NCBI GenBank assembly: GCA_964524145.1
Contig: CAZGCA010000023.1
Location: 3,060 to 67,059 of the forward strand
Origin: CAZGCA01 sp964524145
GTDB taxonomy: Bacteria; Hydrogenedentota; CAZGCA01
Length of the DNA stretch: 64,000 bases
Direction: 5' to 3'
The notes beneath the pieces were generated by a model. That model did not search any database. It was not told where the DNA came from and saw nothing but the letters and a program-made list of their open reading frames with translations. Both the position numbers and the translations under genes were made by a program. Of the stretch, positions 1-10,300 are shown one piece after another (position 1 is the first letter of the stretch; each line of letters opens with the position of its first letter).

Positions 1-3000
1 GATGACGGCGCGTGGATAGAGATCAAGCCCCCTGAATACGACGGTGGCGAGTATGCTGACCCGGATTACCAGGAGTTCCAGAGGCTGGCGGAGATGGCGG
101 GGCCGATTGCGCCGGGATACTCGGAGACCGTTGGAGAAGAGAAGGTCCGGTTCGAGTGGTACCAGGAGGATCTCGACCCGTACCTGAGCTTCGATACCTC
201 AGGCACGTACAAAGTGTATTACTTCCTCAAAGATGGCGTGACAGGCCAAGTGAGCGCGTATCTCGTAACCAATGTCTACGTAGGGAAACCGGGCAACCAC
301 GCGCCGGAACCTGTGACACTGGTGTATCCCGCCGATGGCGCCACGGTTTTCAGCACAGTCTTCTTTGTCTGGGATGAGACGACGGATGAGGACGGCGACG
401 CGATCAGCTACCGTCTTGAAGTGTCCGAAGACAGCGCGTTTCCGGTTGAAGACACTATCGTCAAGGACGGCATCCCAGGCACTGTGACACGGCTGACCGA
501 GGAAGATGGCATTGAGGACCTCCACAACTATTACTGGCGCGTCATCCCAGTAGACGAGTACGGTGCGAGCCCGGACGAGGGCAACGAGGTTCGGTCATTC
601 AGTGTGGACAACGGCAACGCCGATTGGCCTGGTCTCATAACGGGTACGGTGAATGATGCAGAGATGGGCGAAGTAGTTGCCGGTGCAAGCATCACGCTGG
701 TGCGGGAAGACGAAGAGGAATCACCAACCATGGAATCGTCAGATCTGGGAAGGTACTACTTCGTGAACATAGCACCGGGTGCGTATAGTCTTCAGGTGAC
801 CCATGACGAGTACCTCGATGAAACCAAGACAGGTAACTTGTTGCCGGGTCAGGTAGCGGAAGTGAACTTCGAGTTGATACCCATTGGCTTGCCGAGGCTC
901 CTCGTTACACCTTCGAACTGGCCCGTGGAATCATCGAACGGGACAGTCAGTTTCACTGTTGAGAACACCGGGACAGAAACGATGGATTGGTGCGCGCAGG
1001 TGACCGAGGGTGATACCTGGTTGAGAATCACCTCCGAGGCATGCGGTATCAACGATGGCACTGTCGAGGTAAGTTACGATCCCAATCCGACTGCTGCTCC
1101 AAGACCAGGAACGATTCGCGTCACGGCTGCCGGCGCGATTGATAGTCCGTTCGAGGTGAGAGTATACCAGGCGGCAGACACCACGCCACCGGTGGCAACA
1201 ATCACGAACGTACCCCAATCGCCTACAAGAGTCACCCAAGCCAGCCTCGCAGTCGGCGGTGACGGAGTTGTCGCGTACCGATACAGCTTGAATTCGGACG
1301 ATGACTATGGCGACGCAACCGATGTCTTGACAACCATAGAGCTCACAGACCTGCCTGATGGCCATAACACCGTTTACGTTATCGGCTGGGACGCGGCTGG
1401 CAACTGGCAGACTGTGGCTACAACGGCGAGTTGGATAGTTGATACTACGCCTCCTGTGTCAACAATCACAAATGTGCCCCAGTCCCCTACAAGAGACACA
1501 ACGGCCAGCCTGATAGTCGGTGGAGGTGACGTCGTAGCGTACCGATACAGCCTGGACTCAGATATATATGGTGACGAGACTGATGTGGGTACGAGTATTG
1601 GACTCACGGACTTGCCCGACGGTACACATACGGTCTACGTGATTGGCCGCGACGAAGCAGGCAATTGGCAGCACGTGCCGACGACGGCAACCTGGACGGT
1701 GGACACAACGTCGCCTGTTGCGACGGTTACCGGTGCACCCCAGTCCCCCACCACAACGACAGCGGCCACTCTTACGGTCGGCGGGAACGGTGTCGTTGCG
1801 TACCGGTACAGCCTCGATTCAAGGGGCTACGGCGACGAGACTGAGATTGGGACACGTATCGAGCTCACAGGCTTGTCTGACGATGAACACAGCGTTTCCG
1901 TACTTGGCCGTGACGAAGCAGGCAACTGGCAAGACCAAGAGGAGGCGACAACGGTAAGCTGGACAGTCGACACGACTCCGCCCGAACCGCCGGTGATAAC
2001 GACCGACGGCGGAGACGGTCCTGGGGAAGACTTCATTACGCACGAGCCGGACCTTGTGCTCGAAGGTACGTGCTCCTCCGACACGTGGTCACTGAAACTC
2101 AATGGGGATGAAGTGCAATCGTTCGTTCCGGAATCTGTGACCTGGTCTTGCGAGATATTGCTTGCAGAGGGAGAGAACTTGCTGAGGGTGCACGCGTTCG
2201 ACCTCGCAGGAAATCAATCTTCGCCGGAGAGTGTTACAGTCACCTATTACCCACCTTTGACTTTGACTGTGGCCGACAGTTCAGACGCTCCGGGCAGTAC
2301 GGTGGACGTGCTGGTAACGTTTACCGGGACACGTGAGGTGGAAACCTTTACGCTGGAGGTACGCTACGACCCGTTATTGCTCGAATACCAGGAGTTAGTG
2401 AGGGAAGGTCACTCTATTGAGAACTTCGACAGCGTAGAATGCACTGAGACAAGTGACGGAGTCGCTATAGAGGCCTCGAGAACAGGCGGATCGCTGAGTA
2501 TTGAAGACGAAGTGTTGCTGGCGTTGCGGCTCAGGGTTGGTGACGAGGCAGCCACAGGGGAATGCTGCGAGCTGAGGCTTGAGAACGTGACGGGAGGTCT
2601 TGCTGACTGTGACACGCGGAACGGTACATTCTGCGTGGCGCCGACGTTGGAGATGGAAGGGGGCCTCCATACAGTATCGCGGTATGTAGAGCTCAGCATC
2701 ATGATTGATGAAGCCTTAGGTATCCAGACGTTCAGCTTTATCCTCGAGCTTGCCTGGGGAATTGGATGGGCCAACAACGTCGTAGCGGTGACAGAAGGCA
2801 CGTTGTGTAGCGAGTCTTCGGTGACAACGACGCAATTGGGCGTTGACCAGACGCTTGTGGAGGTGAGTATGACCGAAGGTCCCCTGCCGCAGGGAGGAGG
2901 GACTCTCTTGGTCATGGAGTTTGAACCGTCGATGGAAGACACAGTCATCGCGACGCTGTCGGAGTTGAAGGGCGACTTGTACGGAGCTGCTTCTGCCTCG

Positions 3001-3684
3001 GAGGAGATTGAGATTGCATGGCTGGCTGACAGCGATGGGGATGGCTACTCGGATGTCGATGAGGAGGCTAATCAGACGGACCCGCACAATGAGACATCAA
3101 TGCCGGCGGACTATGACGGGGATTTTGTCTCGGACCTGAACGACAAAGATGATGACGGAGATGGTGTCTTTGATTCTGAAGATGAACTTCCGTTCAATCC
3201 TGCAGAATGGAAGGACACTGATGGGGATGGAATTGGCAACAACTCCGACGACGATGACGACAACGACGGTCTCTTCGATATCAATGAGTTGAGGATCGGC
3301 ACAGACCCCGAGGACCGGGATAGTGACGGCGACGGGTACTGGGACGGGTTTGAGCTGGACCACGGCACGAGTCCTGTAGACCCGCAGGACTTTCCGCCCG
3401 ATACGGACGTCTACGGAGATGTAGACGTGGACGGTTATGTCAACGCCATGGACGTCCAACTGGTCATCAACGGCACATTGAATCCGGAGCTTATCCCGGT
3501 GCCTATTCGTAACGCCGATATCAACGGCGACGGCATCGTCAACGCAATAGATGTCCAGCTTGTCATCAACACCGCTCTGGGAATCGTAGGCCAGAGGGAC
3601 AAGGCCAAGATTCTGACTTCACCCAGAGCGTCTCATCATGTGCGCTCGGGGCCTATCCTAACCCGGATAATCCCGAGTGCATAG
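1..3684 (+). CDS. Giant secreted multidomain protein, C-terminal part (cohesin-like + dockerin)
   Basis: The reading frame is open from base 1, so the N-terminus lies outside the window; the ATG at 94 is internal because codons before it match the paralogue at 4381-13191. In order I see: a linker shared with the paralogue, a fibronectin-III-like domain (nt 295-610), a carboxypeptidase-regulatory-like domain (620-880), a BACON-like domain (890-1180), three tandem Ig-like repeats sharing SPTxxTxASLxVGG and VVAYRYSL (1180-1980), another Ig-like domain, two cohesin-like beta-sandwich domains (2254-3030), acidic TSP3-type calcium repeats (3030-3405) and a two-EF-hand dockerin-like module (3412-3590) with NAMDVQLVIN and NAIDVQLVIN. 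It is probably extracellular or surface bound. The protein runs about 30 residues past the dockerin because the stop codon found in the paralogues is CAG here. Domain names are read by eye. Substrate unknown. Confidence 0.85.
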   Translation, partial: DDGAWIEIKPPEYDGGEYADPDYQEFQRLAEMAGPIAPGYSETVGEEKVRFEWYQEDLDPYLSFDTSGTYKVYYFLKDGVTGQVSAYLVTNVYVGKPGNHAPEPVTLVYPADGATVFSTVFFVWDETTDEDGDAISYRLEVSEDSAFPVEDTIVKDGIPGTVTRLTEEDGIEDLHNYYWRVIPVDEYGASPDEGNEVRSFSVDNGNADWPGLITGTVNDAEMGEVVAGASITLVREDEEESPTMESSDLGRYYFVNIAPGAYSLQVTHDEYLDETKTGNLLPGQVAEVNFELIPIGLPRLLVTPSNWPVESSNGTVSFTVENTGTETMDWCAQVTEGDTWLRITSEACGINDGTVEVSYDPNPTAAPRPGTIRVTAAGAIDSPFEVRVYQAADTTPPVATITNVPQSPTRVTQASLAVGGDGVVAYRYSLNSDDDYGDATDVLTTIELTDLPDGHNTVYVIGWDAAGNWQTVATTASWIVDTTPPVSTITNVPQSPTRDTTASLIVGGGDVVAYRYSLDSDIYGDETDVGTSIGLTDLPDGTHTVYVIGRDEAGNWQHVPTTATWTVDTTSPVATVTGAPQSPTTTTAATLTVGGNGVVAYRYSLDSRGYGDETEIGTRIELTGLSDDEHSVSVLGRDEAGNWQDQEEATTVSWTVDTTPPEPPVITTDGGDGPGEDFITHEPDLVLEGTCSSDTWSLKLNGDEVQSFVPESVTWSCEILLAEGENLLRVHAFDLAGNQSSPESVTVTYYPPLTLTVADSSDAPGSTVDVLVTFTGTREVETFTLEVRYDPLLLEYQELVREGHSIENFDSVECTETSDGVAIEASRTGGSLSIEDEVLLALRLRVGDEAATGECCELRLENVTGGLADCDTRNGTFCVAPTLEMEGGLHTVSRYVELSIMIDEALGIQTFSFILELAWGIGWANNVVAVTEGTLCSESSVTTTQLGVDQTLVEVSMTEGPLPQGGGTLLVMEFEPSMEDTVIATLSELKGDLYGAASASEEIEIAWLADSDGDGYSDVDEEANQTDPHNETSMPADYDGDFVSDLNDKDDDGDGVFDSEDELPFNPAEWKDTDGDGIGNNSDDDDDNDGLFDINELRIGTDPEDRDSDGDGYWDGFELDHGTSPVDPQDFPPDTDVYGDVDVDGYVNAMDVQLVINGTLNPELIPVPIRNADINGDGIVNAIDVQLVINTALGIVGQRDKAKILTSPRASHHVRSGPILTRIIPSA

Positions 3685-3840
3685 CCCGCCAGAAATCCCT
3701 CGATTTCCGGATCATTTTGGCACTTACAGTGCATTTACGAAATGGCTGCAGTGTTGCAAGAACACTGTAATCGCTTATGCGACAGTGTTATGCACCTCTC
3801 ATATAACGGGCAACAGCCGCACATACGGGCTTTGTGTTTT
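3624..3840 (+). repeat. 217-bp 3'-flanking repeat, copy 1
   Basis: The segment from CAGAGCGTCTCATC to about TTTGTGTTTT matches 13221-13437, which follows the paralogous gene. Shared blocks include CCTATCCTAACCCGGATAAT, GATTTCCGGAT, ATTTTGGCACTTAC and TTACGAAATGGC. Copy 1 overlaps the last 61 bases of the upstream gene. It contains short hairpins (TATCC/GGATA and GAAATC/GATTTC). It most likely records duplication of the gene together with its 3' flank; a role as RNA 3' end is possible. Confidence 0.8.
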
Positions 3841-3855
3841 CTATTACAGATAGGA

Positions 3856-3968
3856 AGCGGCACGGTCCTCGAAGGACGCTGTAACGCTGCCATCCCGTTG
3901 CAGGATGACAAGGGGAGTAACTAGGGGGGAGGAGCTAGTAAGTTACCGCGTTCCCATTCCGTGCCGCT
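3856..3968 (+). ncRNA. Candidate structured RNA, 113 nt, multibranched
   Basis: A perfect 10-bp stem (AGCGGCACGG at 3856-3865 with CCGTGCCGCT at 3959-3968) closes a domain with internal hairpins: GTCC/GGAC around a 5-nt loop (3865-3877), CATCC/GGATG (3891-3907) and GTAAC..CTAG/CTAG..GTTAC (3917-3946). No convincing ORF covers it. I do not recognise a known family. It could be a small RNA, a cis element or chance structure. The strand is assumed from the flanking genes. Confidence 0.4.
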
Positions 3969-4016
3969 CGATTCCTAGTTGGCTTGGTCTTGACTCGCCG
4001 TCTCGATTATCCCTGC

Positions 4017-4045
4017 TGATCCTTCGGGATCACTTGTTCGCTGTT
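4017..4045 (+). terminator. Hairpin with TTCG tetraloop, probable terminator
   Basis: TGATCC-TTCG-GGATCA (4017-4032) is a perfect 6-bp stem on the stable UUCG tetraloop, followed by a T-rich stretch (CTTGTTCGCTGTTT). It could end transcription from the upstream gene or the structured-RNA candidate. The U-tract is interrupted, so strength is uncertain. Confidence 0.5.
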
Positions 4046-4116
4046 TCTGTAACCTACACATGAGCATAGGGCATCTGTCACTCCTTGTCAATTGCTCGAT
4101 AGATCGAGATTCTGGC

Positions 4117-4145
4117 TTGACGGGGTGATGGTTCTGCGCTATCAT
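4117..4145 (+). promoter_or_regulatory. Sigma-70-type promoter for the leader ORF and giant caspase-like gene
   Basis: TTGACG (4117-4122), a 17-bp spacer and TATCAT (4140-4145). The start site should be near 4152, leaving a short leader before the GTG at 4208. Confidence 0.6.
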
Positions 4146-4207
4146 AATCGCATCCCTAGGGGTAGGTGATAATCGACGGTGTCGATAACCGTGAGGGGAT
4201 TGTTTCA

Positions 4208-4384
4208 GTGAAGGCCCACCTTCTATTGATTGTCTTGGCGTTCGTGATTTGCCCCTCTGCGTTTGCGCCTACCTCGTATGTCGACAAGGACAAGACCGCC
4301 GTGCCATCGGACGACACCTCATGGGGCACGGTCTGTCGGACCGTCCACGAAGGTATCGACAACGGCGGGAGGGCTATGCAGTGA
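4208..4384 (+). CDS. 58-residue secreted leader ORF, translationally coupled
   Basis: A GTG start at 4208 lies 9 nt after GAGGGG. The product has a clean signal peptide (MKAHLLLIVLAFVICPSAFA), then YVDKDK..TSWGTVCRTVHEGID, which resembles the first turn of bacterial right-handed beta-helix proteins (YVD..GTSW..A...IQEGID). It stops at TGA 4382-4384, overlapping the GTG start (4381) of the next gene as GTGA. I infer either a remnant N-terminus of another beta-helix gene or a short peptide that couples translation to the giant gene. The 4-bp overlap and the signal peptide argue that it is translated. No function can be assigned. Confidence 0.5.
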   Translation: MKAHLLLIVLAFVICPSAFAPTSYVDKDKTAVPSDDTSWGTVCRTVHEGIDNGGRAMQ

Positions 4385-7300
4385 AACGGTACAATATCGT
4401 ATTCGCCGTTGCCTTTCTTGTTCCTATCCCCGCGGCCGCAGTCGACTACTACGTCAACGACAGTTCCACGACCAACGACGTATATTGCACTGCGGTAGGT
4501 AGTGACGCGAATGATGGTTTGACGCCGGCAACGGCGAAGGCGTCTGTGCAGGCAGTTCTGGACGCGTATGACCTGGAACCTGGGGACGCGGTGTATGTAG
4601 ACACGGGTACGTACGTGTTGACGGAAAACATAACGGTGGACTCATTGGATTCGGGTGCTTCCGGGGATCCGGTAACTTTTCAGGGGTCGACGCATCCTGA
4701 TGGGACAACGTTGGACCGCAATGATACCTCATCCTCCTCATGCCGTGGTATCTCAATCGGCGCATCGTACGTGCGTGTGCAGGACATCCGGGTGACGGGG
4801 AGCTACTACGGGATTTACGTGGCTGGCACAGACTGCGAGGTGCGAGGGTGCGAGTTGTTCGAGAACACAATGGGACTCATGGTTGGGGGAAGGTCAACGG
4901 TGCTGGTAAACAACCTGATTCACGATAACACTTCCGCAGGCATGTATTTCGCTGTTTATGAAGGCGCCTATAACCCGGTCGTGGTAAACAACACGGTTGT
5001 GGGCAATGGGGACTATGGGGTGCGCTTTGCCTATAGCATTTTAAGCGATGCTGCGTCGTTCAAGAACAACGTTGTGCGTGCAGACGGAGCGGGTAACTGT
5101 TGCGTATATTTCAGCGCATCGATCCACACCGGGTGTACGTGGGACTATAACGATCTTCATGCAACGGGTGGGGCGTCAGTGGGATACTACGGAAGTGCGT
5201 CGCGGGCGACGCTAGGCGAATGGCGCGAGGCCACGGGAAAGGACAGCATCAGCATCAGCGAGGACCCGCTGTTTGTCGACGAGGTCAGCGGAGACTATCA
5301 CCTATCGAGCACAGGGGGAAGTTGGCATGGAGGAGCTTGGGCCGCGGACGGTATGTCGAGTCCCTGTATCGATGCGGGCGATCCGGCAAGTGGTTACAGC
5401 AACGAGTCTTCCCCTAATGGAGGGCGTGTGAACCTGGGTGCCTACGGGAACACGGACCAGGCGTCAAAGACACCTAACAGACGATTCCTCACCCTTCTCG
5501 AGCCTGTAGGCGGGGAAAACTGGGCTTCGGGCGATCAATCCATACGCTGGCGGCGCACGGGCGGAGCCTGGGACGGCGCAGAGACGGTACGTATCTACTA
5601 TTCCTCCGACGCCGGGCATAGTTGGACGCTGCTGATAGACTCGCTTACCGCATCGGACGAATCGTTCACGTGGAATGTGGATGGATTGTGGTCGAGTCCG
5701 TTTTACCGCGTGCGAATCAGGTGTGCCGAAGATGCCTCGGCAACGGACGAAAGCGCCGATTTTCGCATAGGATCGGCAACCTGTTACTATGTGAACGATA
5801 ACTCACAGATCAATGACGTGTACTGCACGACAGTAGGGAACGATGCTAACGATGGTTTATCGCCAGCCACGCCGAAAGGCTCGATTCAGGCGATTCTGGA
5901 CGCGTATGACCTGGAGCCCGGCCATAGAGTGTACGTGGATACGGGAACCTACCTTTTGGCGACAAACATTGTGGTGGATGCAGGGGACGCAGGGGCTTCA
6001 GGAGACTTGGTTACACTCATAGGCTCTACACATTCTGATGGCACAACGGTGGATCGAGCTAATACGTCCTCCTCCGCGTATGGCCTCGAGATCACAGGAG
6101 GTAACGTGCGTGTGTCGGAGCTTCGCGTGACGAATGCATACTGCGGAGTATATCTCTCCGGCACAGGTTCAGAGGTAACTGGGTGTGAGTTGTTCGAGAA
6201 CATACACGGGCTCTTTATCACTTCTTCGTCTCCTTGGTCAGCACAAACTGTTGCCAACAACCTCATCCGAGACAATGTCGAGCACGGGATCTACAGTTGG
6301 GCTAACAGCTCACCGACTATTATTAATAACACTATTGCAAATAATAGCAGCTGCGGCATCTATCTGGAATATGGATTGGCAAATGACGGCACTTTTAAGA
6401 ACAACATTGTGTCGGCAGATGATTCTGGGTTGTACTGTGTGTTCTTCCATAATTCTCTTGCTCCCGGTTTTGGCTGGGACTACAACGATCTTTACGCGAC
6501 GGGCGGGGCTGCTGTGGGGTATTTCGGCGGAACACGTGCGACACTTTCTGACTGGCAGACGGCTACGAGCAAAGACGCGCACAGCATCAGTCAGGACCCA
6601 CTTTTCGTTGACGCCGCGCTTAATGACTATCATCTGCGCACGAGTTCTCCTTGTGTTGACGCGGGCGATAACAATGGCGCTCCTTCATTTGACATGGATG
6701 GAAATTCCCGGCCCTTTGGGACCTCCGTCGACATCGGCGCCGATGAGGCGAACAACCCTTCGACGCCGGTTGTTGTCGTCACGCCAGTTGCTCCCACAAC
6801 GGTCGACAACCTGCTCTGCACGATAACAACGCCTACCATAGTCAGTCCGGAACTGACGCCTCAGTATGAATACTCGTGGTCCAACGGAATTGACACAGTC
6901 ATACATGGGCCAACGACCAATGAGACCGACACGCTCAGCGCATCATTTACAGCGAAGCACCAGACATGGCTTTGTACTGTTCGCGGATTTGACGGCTTCA
7001 GTTACTCTGAACCGGCTGCCGATTCCACGACCGTTCTCAACACACCGCATGACGCTCTCTCGCTATCGATCCCAGAGACCCTGAGCACAAACCTCAATCT
7101 CCAGTGCCAACTTATCAAAAGCCCCGACCCGGATAACGATGTGGAGTACTTGATCCAATGGGTCATCACACGTCCGAGCCAGGGATGGGTTGACGAACCT
7201 TGGACCGGCCCTGTACTGACCACGGACACCTATACGCAGATTGATACGGCGGACACCCAGAACGGAGACAAATGGTATTGCGAGGTCACCTACGGGGACG

Positions 7301-10300
7301 GTGAGGAAGCAGATGACACAGAGACCTCGGGGACATGCACTATTGGCCCCACAATCCCCTCTTTCATCTCCTTGGGTTTCGACGGACCTAACTTGGTGAC
7401 ACTTGGCGACTTCATCACCGTCAAGGGAGTGATCACGCCGCCTCCGGCCTCCGGGACCATTGTATCGTTCGAGAGCACGTCACCATCGGCTGTGGTAGAC
7501 TCGGACTTCCCGGAGGCCGTAGCTATTGGCGGGAGCACGTACAGCAGGACATTCTATCCCGATGAGGCGTCGGAGGGGCGGGATCCGTGGAAGTTGACCG
7601 CATCGTGGCCGGGCGACGACACTCACATGCCCTCGACGAGCGACGAAGTTGCGTTTACGGTAAACAAGGCACAGTCGGCGCTGTCGTTGGAGCTGTCACA
7701 CTCGTCGGCGCTCGTGAATCTTGGCAATGCCGAAAGTTTCACTGCAACGGCGACGCTGTCGGTGGATAACTTCCCCACGCAACTCAGGCCGTTGTTGTTG
7801 GGAAGGACCATTCGTCTTTCGGTAGCTACTCCAGAGGGCCAGACACCGTATGACCCGCTTGAAAAGTCCACGGACTCTGATGGCGTGGCGACATTCACGG
7901 CTCAGCAATTCGAGGACGCAGGAATCCTGTTCGGTGAGACTGGGGTGTGGAAATTCAAGGCGGAATTCACGGGCGACGACAACTTCACGCTGGCCTCGAC
8001 GCCGGATTATGACGAGACCGATGCGCGTCTGATCGTCAAGGAAGGTGCAGGCTACGCCATCCTTGTGCTGGGCCGTCTCGACCAGACCGCCGAAGGTCAC
8101 GACGCACACGCCAAGACCACGGACTACGTCTATCGCACGCTGGTGGATCGAGCGTTCGACCCGACCGACATCTACTACATGCGTGAGTACCTGGGCAATG
8201 AAGAGGAGTCGGAAGACATCGACGTGGCGGACTTGTCCCCGACCAAGGATGACGTGCAGTACGCGATAGAGACGTGGGCCTACAACGCGATATTCGATTC
8301 GCCGGCGACGCTCTATATCATCTTTGCCGACCATGGCAGCGTGGACAAGTTCCATCTCTGGTCTTCCGAAAACAGCGAAGACGAAGACCAATACATCACG
8401 CCCGCCGAGCTTGAGGGATACATCAGCTTGCTCGAAAGCACGCTCGAGGGTAGTGGCGTGACCGACCCGGAGATAGTGTTTGTTTACGGCGGTTGCCACT
8501 CCGGTAGTTTCATTCCGATGTTCTCTGCTGCAAACCGCGTCGTCGTTACGAGCTGTGCGTCGGACGAGATATCGTACCGTGGTGTAGACAGCGACCCGAC
8601 GGACGGTTCGGACGTGCGGGACGGCGAGTTTTTCCTCATGGAGCTGTTCCGGAACGCGGGCGCGGGCAGATCGTTGGAGGAGTCGTTCGAGCTTGCATCC
8701 GACAAAACGGTGGAGTACACGGCGTCGAAGAGCAACGGTGCGCTGGCCGAAGAGCCGCAGCATCCGCTGCTCGACGACAACGGAGACGGAGTGGGCACGC
8801 CGGGGGCATCGCTGGGCGCGGTGGGCGCGGACGGCAGCCGTGCAGAGAGCATGATCCTGGGTTTGGGCTCGAACGCGGGCAACACGGTGAGCTGGTTCAC
8901 GGTGAGCGGGCCGGTATCGATAGACCCCGGCGGTGAGATTCCCAGTCCGCTGTTCGCGGAGACGACGGGCCGCGCGCTGACCGCAGAGGACACGGCGTGG
9001 ATAGAGGTGAAGACGCCTGCGTACGATAGTGGCGAGCTTGCCGATTCTGAGTACGCGGAGTTCCAGAAACAGGCGGAGATGGTGGGACCGATCGCTCCGG
9101 GTAGTTCGGAGTCTGTCGGTGAGGAGAAAGTGCGGTTCGAGTGGTCGCAGGACGATCTCGATCCGTATCTGAGCTTCGACACCTCAGGCATCTACAAGGT
9201 CTACTACTTTCTCAAGGACGGAACGACGGGCCAGGTGAGCTCGTACCTGGTGACGAACATCTATGTCTCGCTGGCGGACAACCAGCCTCCGCAGGCAGTG
9301 ACGCTGGCGTATCCAGGCGAAGGAGCCGTGTTGTACAGCACGATATTCTTTGTTTGGGGAGAGAGCAGCGACCCGGACGGTGACGCGATAACGTACCGGC
9401 TCGAGGTGTGCGAGGACAGTGGGTTCGCGAGCGATGTGATAGTCAAGGACGGTATTGCCGGCACGGTGACGCAACTTACCGCTGCGGACGGCATCGAGGA
9501 TCTCACGGACTACTACTGGCGTGTGATCCCGGTGGACGCGTACGGTGCGAGTCCATCGAGCAATACGGTTCGCTCGTTCAGTGTAAACAAGGCCAACCCG
9601 GATCTGCAAGGCCTGATAACGGGTGTGGTGGAGGACTCGGCGACGGGCGATGCCATTCCGGGTGCGAGCGTCACGCTCACGCCGGGCTCCCATCCCCTCA
9701 CGACCTCGACGACGCAGGGAGTGTACTATTTCCCCAACCTCTCGCCGGGACTGTACACGGTAGAGGCCTCGGCTTCGGGCTATTCCGATGAGAGTGAAGC
9801 TGCCTACGTGCCGACGGGCGGTCATGCGGAGGTAAACTTTGCGCTGACACTGACCCTCGAGAGCAACTCGCCGTTATGCACTGCGATAGCGGACGTGAGT
9901 TTTGACGAAGACGGTAGCGATACGAGTATAGACCTTGACGATTACGTATCCGATGTGGACAACACCGATGCGGAGCAGACCTGGACATACTCGGGTGCGA
10001 CGAACGTCACGGTGTCGATCGACGTTTCGACCTATGTAGTGACATTGAGCGCTGCCACGGACTGGTACGGTGAAGAGACGATAACGTTCACCTGCACCGA
10101 TCCGGACCAGCTCTGGGACAGCACGGACGTGGACGTAACGGTTGACCCAGTGAACGATGCACCGGTATGCGCTGCGATACCCGACGTGAGTTTCGATGAG
10201 GATGGCAGCGATACGAGTATAGACCTTGACGATTACGTTTCCGATGTTGATGATGCCGATGCCGAGCTGAGTTGGACGTGGTCGGGGCCGACACACGTTA

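Noticed and set aside
94..3684. ATG at 94 as start of the first gene
   Set aside because: The frame is open to base 1 and the preceding codons match the paralogue, so the gene begins before the window.
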